A stretch of 64,000 nt of DNA from Ahaetulla prasina (Eukaryota > Chordata > Lepidosauria > Squamata > Colubridae): assembly GCF_028640845.1 (NCBI RefSeq), contig NC_080540.1, positions 284,586,524 through 284,650,523 on the forward strand. The letters are read 5' to 3'. The translations under genes and the position numbers were made by a program. Position 1 is the first letter of the stretch. Each line of letters begins with the position of its first letter. The notes below the pieces were generated by a model. That model saw only the letters and a program-made list of their open reading frames with translations, was not told the DNA's origin and made no database searches. This document shows positions 11,401 through 23,400 of the stretch, piece by piece.

Positions 11401-14400
11401 ACATCATTAAAAGGACAACAAAGAATGTTCTTTCTGCGCCAACTCAGTAAGCTCAAACTGCCCAAGGAGCTGCTGATTCAGTTCTACAGAGGAATTATTG
11501 AGTCTGTCATTTGCACCTCTATAACTGTCTGGTTCGGTTCTGCAACCCAACAAGAAAAACACAGACTTCAGAGGATAATTAGAACTGCAGAAAAAATAAT
11601 TGCTACCAACCTGTCTTCCATTGAGGACCTGTATACTGCACGAATCAAGAAGAGGGCCGTGAAAATATTTACAAATCCCTCACATCCTGGACATAAACTG
11701 TTTCAACTCCTACCCTCAAAACGACGCTACAGAGCACTGCACACCAGAACAACTAGACACAAGAACAGTTTTTTCCCGAAGGCCATCACTCTGCTAAACA
11801 AATAATTCCTTCAACACTGTCAAACTATTATTTACTAAATCTGCACTACTATTAATCTTCTCATCGTTCCCATCACCAATCTCTTTCCAGTTATGACTGT
11901 ATGACTGTAACTTTGTTGCTGGCAATCCTTATGATTTATATTGATATACTGACCATCAATTGTGTTGTAAATGTGGTACCTTGATGAACGTATCTTTTCT
12001 TTTATGTACACTGAGAGCATATGCACCAAGACAAATTCCTTGTGTGTCCCATCACACTTGGCCAATAAAAATTCTATTCTGCTCTATTCTATTCTAAAAA
12101 AAAGTGTGTTTCTCAACTTTAGCAACTTTAAAAAGTTTGGATCATCTGGCTGGCTGGGGAAAACTGCCACGGTTGAGAAAGACTGCTACCTAATCTCACC
12201 AAACGACCTGTATTTCTAATTCATAAATCTCATGCCCACAACCAAGATGGCAACCTTTGCTCCTTTCCAGAACCTAAAAAGCCTCCAGCCCTTGCTGAAG
12301 TCGATTTCCGCCTGAAAACGAGGAGGCCTTCCGCTCTCCAACTTCCCCACTTCTTACAGCGGCTCACCATAGAGAGAAGCGCCACGCTTAGACCGGCGCC
12401 TCTCTGCAACCAATCGCCTCCGTTCTTTTTTTTTTTTTTCCTTCACGCTTACCGGAAGTTGGCTCTGCCCAACCTTTCCTCTCTCTCTCCCCCCCCCCGC
12501 CCCTTCACCACTCTATCCCTCGAGCCTGAATGACTCGCTCAGAGAAAGGTTAATTAAGGAAGGAGCGGGAAAAAGGGCTGGGCTACGCGCGCCTGCGCAA
12601 AAGATGCTGTGGTGCATGCTGGGCGGGCGTCTTCCTCCTCCTCCCCCTTCCCGCCGTGACTGTGCAGATACCGGCGCTTTCCTGCCGTTTAGCCCCCCCG
12701 ACGCCCCGTGAGTCGCTGCCGGGATGGTCGGGGTGAAGGTGATCGCTAACGACGCCGACTTCCAGAGCGAACTGAGCGCCGCCGGCTGCCGGCTGGCGGT
12801 GGCCAAGTTCACCATGAGAGGGTGAGTGAAGGAGCTCCCATTTTCGCCGTCCTTTCGGGTCCCCGCGTGGGGTTTCCTCCCCGTTGGGAGCAGACGCGCG
12901 TCAGAGGGTTCACACGAACGGCCTTGCAAGCGTCGCGGGTCGCAGTAGAAGGAGGCGGCTTTTTCTGGGTGCGGGGAGTGGGGTTGGGTGTGTGTGTGTT
13001 GAGGCGGTGTCTTATGGGTTGTGGAATCCCCCTTTCCTCTCTGGGTAGCGAGGAAACATCGATGAAGAGCCGGGGTATCATTTTTGGGGGGACCGTTCGC
13101 CCCGAAATGTGTGACTTCTAGTGTGAATAGGTTAAAGTCAAATCGAATCAGAATCAAAATAGAGCTGGAAGGGACCTTGGAGCTCTTCTGTGTTAAAAAC
13201 AATAACAACAACTGTAACAGAGTTGGAAGGGACCTTGGAGGTCATCTCGTCCAACCCCCTGCTCAGGCAGTAGACCTGTGCTAGGGATTTGAACCAGCGA
13301 CCTTTCTGGTCGACAAGTTCAGCGTCTTGGCCACTGATCCACCTAGCCAGGAATGTTGTTTCTCTGTGTCAGGTAATATATGCGGGTGTATACATAATTT
13401 TGTACTTTATTTATTTATCTTGTCATGTTTATGTAGTGTATATTGGAGGTGGTGAGCTGTATGCAACGAAATTTCATTTTTAATGTATGCTAATTAATCT
13501 ACATTCAAAGTGACACTAAAGTTTTCTTTATTGTCCAACCCCCCACATCCCCATCTCCCCAGCAGGAGACCCTATATAATTCGAGACAAGTAGCTGTCCA
13601 GTCTCTTCTTAAATTGATTAGCATCCAAACCAAGACCAGTGTGGGGGTGAAGATTAGCTCAGTATTATCAGGTGTGCAAAAGTTTGAAAGAATGTAAAAT
13701 GAAAATGGGTAAGATGGATAACCCATCCCCCTGCAACTTCTCCTTGGAAAGCAAGGCTTAAGCCTTGTGTTTCTAAAACTTAGTACCTCGAATATACATG
13801 GACTTCAGTTCCCAGAATTCTCCAGCCAGCTACATCTTCAAATTGTCAGGGTTGAGACACATTGGCTTAAGCTTTTCTCCTGACCAAGAATGACATCCTG
13901 TCCTTTTCTATTTTGCTTTCTAGAGATAGAAATGCTTATTGTTTGCTCCATCTTTGGAGCTTTGAGTAAAAGGGAAAGCGTAGGAGGTAATAATAGTTGG
14001 TACTCCCCATTCTCAGCAGACTAGGCTTCAGGTGACATCAACTTTTTAGCAGATGCAAAGAACATTCTCCCAAAATTTTGGGGAGTATGAGGACAAGGAG
14101 ATAAAGTCAGGTCAGCTAGCCAGACAACAGCCAGCAGCCAGTTATGAATTGGTCACTACCAAAGCAAATAGGCAACTTGGCAGAAGAGATTCCAGGAGAG
14201 AGACCAGAAGGAGTGCTCTGACAGCCTCAGGAAAAGTAAATCTCCTTTTCCCCCCACTAAGAGAATATTGATAGAGGAACCAAAGACTACTGAATGTGGA
14301 GCTGTGTTAGAGGAAAAACAGCTGCAAGAAAAGCCCTAGATTGGTGTGAGCTGTCATAGTGGCCCAGGCCTGGGTTGTTTTGACTGGTCCTGATTTCTAT

Positions 14401-17400
14401 GCAGGGCATAGGAATTCCATTAGGCAGAGCTAAATAATAATGTGGCAAGAGGAGACCAAAGCTCTTCGTAGAGAATTTGCCATTTCACTTCCAAAAGCCC
14501 ATCCAGGGGCTCTGATTGACTTCCATCATATGCCTATTTAGAGGCAGGAACCAAAAAAGTGAAAAAATACGGCAGGTTTCTTTGGAGAAACCAAAGGGGT
14601 GTGAAAAAACACTGCAATTTCATTTTTATTTTCAGTACTGCAATGGAGAAGGTTCTCCATTTCTATAATCTGTCCACAGGCTAGGAATGCTTGGAAAATA
14701 TTTTCCAGCTATCCTCCTCTTCTGATAAGAGACAAAAAAATTTTTTAAGAGAAGCTTTTCAGAGAGGTAATCGGACTAGACTAGAAGTCTTACCTATAGC
14801 ACCCAGGAAGAAGGAAAGAAGGCATTAGGAAAAACTGACTCATCTTTTAATAACAAAGGGAAGTATACATTGGAGCTCCCCAAGCTCAATAGCTGAAACA
14901 TCCAGCCAGTAATCAGACAGAGGAGGCAAGAACTGAAGTAAATTTCCCTCAGTATGACCTGCAGTGGTAGACATTTTGCCACACTGGAAAATACACTTTC
15001 CAGAGCAGATGGTTGCTGATGAGTTGGCTTTGCAGGAAAAGGCAGGTTTATGCCATCAAGTTCATCTTAGAATGAAAGGTGCAGTAAATAAAGCATTTAT
15101 GGGACTCGAGCATAACAGAATGCGTAAACTTGCAATTGTGGTTCTCATTTATGATACCTAAATAAAGTAGAGATAGCAGAATTATTTTGAACTTTGGATC
15201 TCAATAGTTTCAATAGATAGCAGAGCTTTTAAGGAAATATTACAGTCAATTACAGTACAATTTCCAGAATTGTAAAGTAATTAGTGACTTTCACCCTTTT
15301 CTTTTTATATTAAATTCAATCTGTATGTCCACAACTTCTCAGTGCCCATAAACTACAGAGCGAAATATGGAATCTCCTGGAAGTCTTCCACTCCGGGACG
15401 TTATATAAAAACAAAATGGCAACTGGTTATGAATAATGTACTCTTTGAAATCTTGGTGTGTCTTATACTCCAGTGCATCTTATAGTCCGAAAAATATGAT
15501 AACTAAATCTTATTTAAATGCGTAGGATGGATCATTAAAGCCATCAGACACTTTACCAGCAACATTCTTTCCTAGAAGTCAGTCTTCGATACTCTTAACC
15601 TTATCTTGTGGGGATAGGGAACTAGGACAATCTCAAGCCAAGCAGCGGATCAGAGATGGGGGGAAAATAGGCAGATGGGGTGTTCAGGGTGGTTGCCCAG
15701 CACCTCAATATTGATCATGTGACTGCGGGGGCGATTGCCATAACTCTGAGGATCAACTACCTCTTTGCACTGTCATAAATTTGAACAGTCACTGAACAAA
15801 TTGTCATTAAGCAAGGACTGTACAGTCATATATTGTTTTATTTCCACTTATCTTACCAATTGAAAGTTAGTTGTTTCTGAATGATAAAAGAGGAGCTAAT
15901 AATAACATTTAGCTAAGATCAGTACATAAAATTGAATGAAGCAGAATTTCTCCTTGGGAAATCTTAAGCTGTGCCTTCTAGCATTTGAAAGCATTTAAAA
16001 TGCTCTTAAATGCTAGAAGAGCATTTAAGTATCAAATCCATCATCTGGTGACTAAAAATATAAATCTCTTCCCAACTGTGGTTTTTCTGATGGGAAGGCG
16101 AAGCATTCAAACAAGAGTTTATAAGATAGCACAATTTGTGAGAGATTGCATCATTCCACTTGGAATATAGATATTATTCTTAATAACATGACTATTCATA
16201 ACCAGTTGCCATTTTGTTTTTATATAACGTCCCGGAGTGGAAGACTTCCAGGAGATTCCATATTTCGCTCTGTAGTTTATGGGCACTGAGAAGTTGTGGA
16301 CAAACAGATTGAATTTAATATAAAAAGAAAAGGGTGAAAGTCACTAATTACTTTACAATTCTGGAAAGAGACATTAGCTTAAATGTTATCAATGAATGCA
16401 TCCGTCCATGCCCTTTTTTCCTGGTGTTATTGGGCACTACCAGAGTTTTCTCACAAACGTGGTGAATTGCTTTGGCCACAATTCAATTGAACTTAGAGAT
16501 ATCTTATATTTCTGGCATAACTGATTAATAACAATCTATGCTGTCATCATTTAAAACTGTAGTGTTGATTGCTGGCTGAAAGCATTTTAGAAGAGATTCG
16601 TATATATTTGTGTTGGAGGAAATTATGCTGATGGATTTTGGCCACAGCATCTCAGTAAATTTCTGTTTGGATGGTGGGTTCTTTGAAAAACAGTTGCTGA
16701 AAATAAGCAGCGAGTAAGGAGCTAGTAACGTTATTGCATTTTTTTTGTGACCTGCCTAAGAAACCTGAAAGCTCCATCTTTAAATTTCATGGATGACAGG
16801 CAAGATGTGGACAGCACAAGTTAAAATGCAATTGGCTGCTGTTGGATATAGAATCATAGACTAGGGTCGTGATGGCAAACCTATGGCACAAGTGCCATAG
16901 ATGGCACACAGAGCCATCTCTGTGGGCACGCCAGCCGCCCCCGCTCCCCCCGCCCAGCTCCATCGTGCATCGGCCAGCTGGTCTTTGAGTCTGTCGTGCA
17001 TGCGCGGGGGCGGGGCACATGCCGAGGACACATGTTCAGAAGGGGGGGCATGTGGGGGCCACTCACATTGCAGTTTGGGGGTTCAATCAGAAGATCAGGT
17101 GGCCGGTGCGTATGCGCGTGCTGGAAATCAAAAGATTGTCTTCCCGGCATGCACATGCATGCCTGGCGGTGGCTGTTCCAGTTTCCACTGGTCTTCACAT
17201 GCGCATGAGCACCAAAAACCAGAAGATCAGGTGGCTGCTGCACATGCTTACGTCGGAAACCGGAAGAGCAGCTGCCTGGCGCATGCATTTGCATTGGCCA
17301 CCTGGTCTTCCAATTTCCAGCACACGCTCTCCCATTCAGCACTTGGTGCCGAAAGGGTTTGCCAAGTGTACTAGGCAGATACAGCTAGTCCTTGACTTAC

Positions 17401-20400
17401 AACCACAATTGAGCCCAAAATTTACGTTGTTAAATGGGACATTTGTTAAGTGAGTCTTGCCCCCATTTTATGACCTTTCTTGCCACAGTTGTTAAATGAA
17501 TCAAGTGCCATTGATAAGTTAGTAACCCGGTTGTTAAGTGAATCTGGCTTCCCCATTGACTCTGCTTGTCAGAAGGTTGCACAAAGTGATCACATGACCT
17601 TGGGACACAGCAACGGTCATAAGTATGAACCAAGTTGCCAAGCTTCTGAATGTTGGTCACATGATCATGGGGATGTTACAAAGGTAACTGAACAATGGTC
17701 ATAAGTTTTCAGTGCTGCTGTAACTGAACGGTCACTAAAGGAATTGTTGTAAATCAAGGACCGCCTGTACTTCGTATTAAGTAAGTAAAGGAAACGGGAT
17801 GAATGCTTATTTCGAACTATGCAGGAAAAAAAATATGAACCCTAGGAAGTGTGTCAAGCGACTCATTGACTAGTAGAAAGGTCCACAATATGAAATAATC
17901 TTGGGATAGGAAGAAAATGAAAAATAAAGCCAAGCAACGAGTCCAGTTTTTTTCTATCAAGGGATAAAGCATAGTTTATAAATCATCACGGAAGTGTCAT
18001 GCAGACTAAATCAATGAGGTCAAAGAAAGTTAAGAGCTGCACCTGGGGGTACAATAGTGCTTAAAAGTTTGTGAACGCTTTTGAGTTTCCAATATTTTTG
18101 CATAAATGTCACCTAGGATCTGTTCTCCAAATAGATCATAAAATTAGATAGAGAACTCCAAGTAAACAAATGAGCCAAACACCATACTATATTCGTGTAT
18201 TTATTTATTGAGAAAAATGACCACCACTCTTAAGTAGGGATGCTGTGACGGTCATAAGTATGAACCAGTTGCCAAGCTTCTGAATGTTGGTCACATGATC
18301 ATGGGGATGTTACAAAGGTAACTGAACAATGGTCATAAGTTTTCAGTGCTGCTGTAACTGAACAATGGTCATAAGTTTTCAGTGCTGCTGTAACTGAACG
18401 GTCACTAAAGGAATTGTTGTAAATCAAGGACCGCCTGTACTTTGTATTAAGTAAGTAAAGGAAAGGGGGTGAATGCTCATTTCGAACTATGCAGGAAAGA
18501 AAATATGAACCCTAGGAAGTGTGTCAAGCGACTCATTGACTAGTAGAAAAGTCCACAATATGAAATAATCTTGTGATAGGAAGAAAATGAAAAATAAAGC
18601 CAAGCAACGAGTCCAGTTTTTTTCTATCAAGGGATAAAGCATAGTTTATAAATCATCACGGAAGTGTCATGCAGACTAAATCAATGAGGTCAAAGAAAGT
18701 TAAGAGCTGCACCTGGGGGTACAATAGTGCTTAAAAGTTTGTGAACGCTTTTGAGTTTCCAATATTTTTGCATAAATGTCACCTAGGATCTGTTCTCCAA
18801 ATAGATCCTAAAATTAGATAGAGAACTCCAAGTAAACAAATGAGCCAAACACCATACTATATTCGTTTGTTTATTTATTGAGAAAAATGACCACCACTCT
18901 TAAGTAGGGATGCTGTGACGGTCATAAGTACGAAAACCAGACATGTCACTTTTTTTCAGTGCCATTGTAACTTTGAACAGTAACGGTAGTTCTAAATCGA
19001 GGACTACCTATATTCTTTATTCATTTAAGTATCTGTTAATAGTCTTTGAACTATTCTGTTACAGAGCAATTGTAATTGGAGAAGATAATTGGTGCATCTG
19101 AAGGATTGACTTTTCTTGTGGTCTTTTGAAGAGTAGAGACTAGACTTGTCAAACTTGCTGTTCTGCATCATTTGAGTGTTGTGTCGTGTCCGCTCTCACC
19201 GCAGCCGGGGTCTGCTTATCTGCTCCCGAACACGGAGGAATGTATGCCTCCCGGCCCCAGTCCTGGCTCCATGCCCAGACAAGCTGCAGAGGAGGGGGCA
19301 CCTCCCGGTCCCAGCCCCTGGCTCCATGCCCAAGCAGGCTGCAGAGGAGGGAGCATCCCCCGGCCCCAGCCCTGGCTCCATGTCCAGGCAAACGGAGCAG
19401 CTAGACCCCTCCCCCTCCTCCACAGCATGTGAGCCTGAGGAAAGTTTACTTCCAACAGCTGATTGGAGTGACCCTCACATCAGAAGATTGGATAGGCGGA
19501 GGCAACAGAAGGAAGGGAGGGGCAGGCCTTAATGAGTGCTGAGTCATGGAGCCACACCCCATGGCCTATATAAAGGATCTGCTTTCTGGCAGTCTCTGAG
19601 TCAGGCAAAGTCGAACTTATCTTGCTGAAGTCACTTACTGGTCTCCTGCCTGCTCTGAGGACTTTGCTAGGACTTTGGGCAGAGCTGCAGAGGCAAGCCT
19701 GATTCGGATTTCCCTGACCCGGCCGTCAGCGGAGGAGTGGGACACGACATTGAGTGAGAAACTGCTCCCTGTTCTACAATAGAACCGTACTTAAAACTAA
19801 TCTTTGTTTTTGTGTTTCAGTGCCTTTGTGCCATGTACAGATTCTATTAGTTTAAAATCTATTTTCGCTTTTTCCTTTAGTTCAGGGGTCTCCAACCTTG
19901 TCAACTTTAAGACTTGTGGACTTCAACTCCCAGAATTCTGGGAGTTGAAGTCCACAAGTCTTAAAGTTGACAAGGTTGGAGACCCCTGCTTTAGTTAACT
20001 TGTTCAGATACAGGTAGTCCTCGACCTACAGCCACCATTGAGCCCAAAATTTCTCTTTAAGTGAAACATTTGTTAATTGATTTTTTGCCCCATCTTATGA
20101 CCTTTCTTGGCTCATTTGTTAAATGAATCCCTGCAGTTGTTAAGTGAATCTGGCTTCCCCATTGACTTTGCTTGTAGGAAAGGGAACTAAGGGACCACAT
20201 GACCTTGGGACGTAGCAACGGTCATAAGTATGAAACAATTGCCAAACATCTGAATTTTAATCAGATGATCATGGGGATACTGGAAAGGTCGTAGCTGTGA
20301 AAAATGGTCATAATTCACTTTTTTTCAGTGCCGTTGTAACTTTGAACGATCACTAAATGAACTATTGTAAGTCGAGAACTATGTGCTTACAGTAAATGAC

Positions 20401-23400
20401 TAAATACATTATCACTATTGAGCTAGGTATGTTGTTGTTGTTGTTGTTGTTAGTTGCGAAGTCGTGTCCGACCCATCGCGACCCCATGGACAACGTTCCT
20501 CCAGGCCTTCCTGTCCTCTACCATCCTCTGGAGTCCATTTAAACTCACGCCTACTGCTTCAGTGACTCCATCCAGCCACCTCCTTCTCTGTCGTCCCGTT
20601 CTTCTTTTGCCCTCTATCTTTCCCAGCATTAGGCTCTTCTCCAGTGAGTCCTTCTTTCTCATTAGGTGGCCAAAGTATTTCAGTTTCATCTTCAGGAATC
20701 TGGCCTTCTAAAGAGCTAGGTATACAACTTAGCAATGTTTCCTTTTTTAAATGACTAGTTCTTAACTGAAATTTGGCATCTTATTTTTCACTGCCAGTTT
20801 CATTCTGATAAAAATAAGTAAATAGCTATAAATATACAGGTGGTCCTGACTTACGACAACAATTATACACATTTCTGTTGTACACATGGCAGATGTTAAG
20901 TGTCTTGTCCCATTTTACAACCTTTTTTTGCCACAGTTGCGAAGTAAATTACTGCAGTTGTTAAGTGTTATAACCTTCCCAGATGGCTTCCCCGTTGACT
21001 TGGCTTATCGGAAGCCGGCTGGGAAGATTACAAATGATGATCACATGATCCCAGGACAGTGCAACTGTCACGAGTACATGCCAGTTGCCAAGCAACTAGA
21101 TTTTGATCATGGTGATGCTGCAACGGTCCTAAGTGTGAGAACCGGTCATAAATTCATTTTTTTCAGTGCTGTTATAACTTTGAATGGTCACTAAATGAAT
21201 GGCTGTAAGTCAAGGACTACCTTTCTTGCAATTTGTTATCGTAGTTTGCTTTTATGGATTTGTTTTTTGAAAGATAATAGAATGAGATCAAAAGAGTGAT
21301 GCAGTGGCCTAGAGGTGGAGCTCTTACCTCACTATCAGGAGGCTGTGAGTTCAATCCTAGGTAGCAGTAGATATTTCTCTCTGGGCACAACGAGAATATA
21401 TCTCCTGAATGTAGCTCCGCATTGGCAATAGGAAGGGCATCCGGCCAGTAAACACTGTGCTCCATTCAGGTGCCCTGACTCCACCCCAATGTAAGGGAGT
21501 ACAGGACCATTAACAGACAAAAAAATTAAAATAATTAAAATTAAAAATTAAAATTTTAAAAATTAAAAAATTAAAACTTCTTGTTCTGTCAACAAGTTGT
21601 GAGATATTTATGAACGTGGGGTGTCCTTTTCTAGATCAATTGTATTTGCATGTTTTTTTAATAGAGGCCCTTAGTTGTCTATTCTCTCAGTGTGCTTGGT
21701 TGAAATGTTCTTTAAACATTGTTTGAGATATATTTCTGAAAATTGAGAGAGATTATTTATGGGATTATAGTGAAACAGAATGGTAGAAAAAACGATTGCT
21801 ACCAACCTGCCTTCCATTGAGGACCTGTATACTGCACGAGTCAAAAAGAGGGCTGTGAAAATATTTACAGATCCCTCACATCCTGGACACAAACTGATTC
21901 AACTACTACCCTCAAAATGACGCTATAGAGCACTGCACACCAGAACAACTAGACACAAGAACAGTTTCTTCCTGAACGCCATCACTCTGCTAAACAAATA
22001 ATTCCCTCAACACTGTCAAACTATTTACTAAATCTGCAGTACTATTAATCTCCTCATTGTTCCCATCACCCATTTCCTTCCACTTATGACTGTATGACTG
22101 TAACTTTGTTGCTTGTATCCTTACGATTTATACTGATATTGATGGTTTCCTGATTTCTTATTTGTATCCTATGACTATCACTAAGTGTTGTACCTTGATG
22201 AAGGTATCTTTTCTTTTATGTACACTGAGAGCATATGTACCAAGACAAATTCCTTGTGTGTCCAATCACACTTGACCAATAAAAAATTCTATTCTAATTC
22301 AGAATCGGGGTGAATCTTACCAAAAAAAAGATCATAAATGTTTAAACTGGAGTGCACCTATCAAATGATGGCAAATAATATTGTGGTGAATGTAGCCTGG
22401 ATTCCCAGGTGAGAGCAGAGGAGTAAAGACAGTGAAGTATAGATAGTTTGTGTGAGAGAAAGAGAATTAAGATGACTTCTCCCTATTGGTTCCCAGAGTA
22501 TATGTTTATGATTCAAATTCCTTTTTGGGAATCTAGCAAAAATGAAGTGTCTAGCACAGGATTGCATTGGCTGGTTCAGGAATTCTGGGAGTTAATGTCC
22601 ACAGGTCATAAAGGGGACATCAACTGCAGGGTGGATTTGATTTAAATCACTAGTAAAAAGGTTTGATTTAAATCAACTCGATTTAAATCATAATTTTTAA
22701 AGAGCAACTGTCATCACTGTCCCACAGCGGCTCCTCCTCTGACCCGCTGTTGACTCACTGACAGTCCCAGTGTTGCAGAATATATAGCCTCATGCTGCGT
22801 AACTAAGCTCTATTTTATGCCGAATAAACTAAATTATTAATGTATCTTAAATAGAAAACTATCTTTAGATAGATTTTTACTCCAAAAGTATTTTATTAAA
22901 ATAAATTTGATAAAAATCAAAAAACGATTTAAATAAAAAAATCCAATTTAAAATTTAAAAATCTGATATTTTTTTTAAAAAATCATCAATTTTTATCCAC
23001 CCTGATCAACTGTAATAAAATGGTAGTCAGAGATGGTAGGAAACTGTTGGTATATTCTGTTTTTCTTCAACTGAGCTTGTTGATGCCTCTATATTTTTTT
23101 CAGCTTTATATACATTGAGGACATGGTAGGGAAGAAATGCTTTTTCCAGTACCAATCTTCATCTTCATTTATTCTTTGTTCCAGTTTGTATTATCAACTG
23201 AATCTCTAGGGTGACTAGCTACCTAAATGACAAATAGTGTTGTTGAGTTGTGTATTTTCCTCTTTTTTTTTTCTTGGCAGATGTGGTCCTTGTTTGAGGG
23301 TAGCTCCTGCTTTCAATGCTCTGAGCAATAAATATCCCCAAGCAACATTTTTGGAAGTTGATGTACATCAGTGCCAGGTATGTAGTGCTATATATGTGTA

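Larger units (their letters stand above)
9141..14807 (+). repeat. Tandem duplication, unit B (TXNL1 promoter and exon 1)
   Basis: Proximal copy of the segment described at 1799-9022. It lacks the LINE-tail array and keeps about 85 bp (14631-14715) missing in unit A, so unit B better represents the ancestral structure there. Homology stops at CACCCAG (14807). Confidence 0.95.

Noticed and set aside
19172..19754. Full endogenous retrovirus
   Set aside because: Only one LTR with direct TSD is present and there are no gag, pol or env remnants, so it is a solo LTR.
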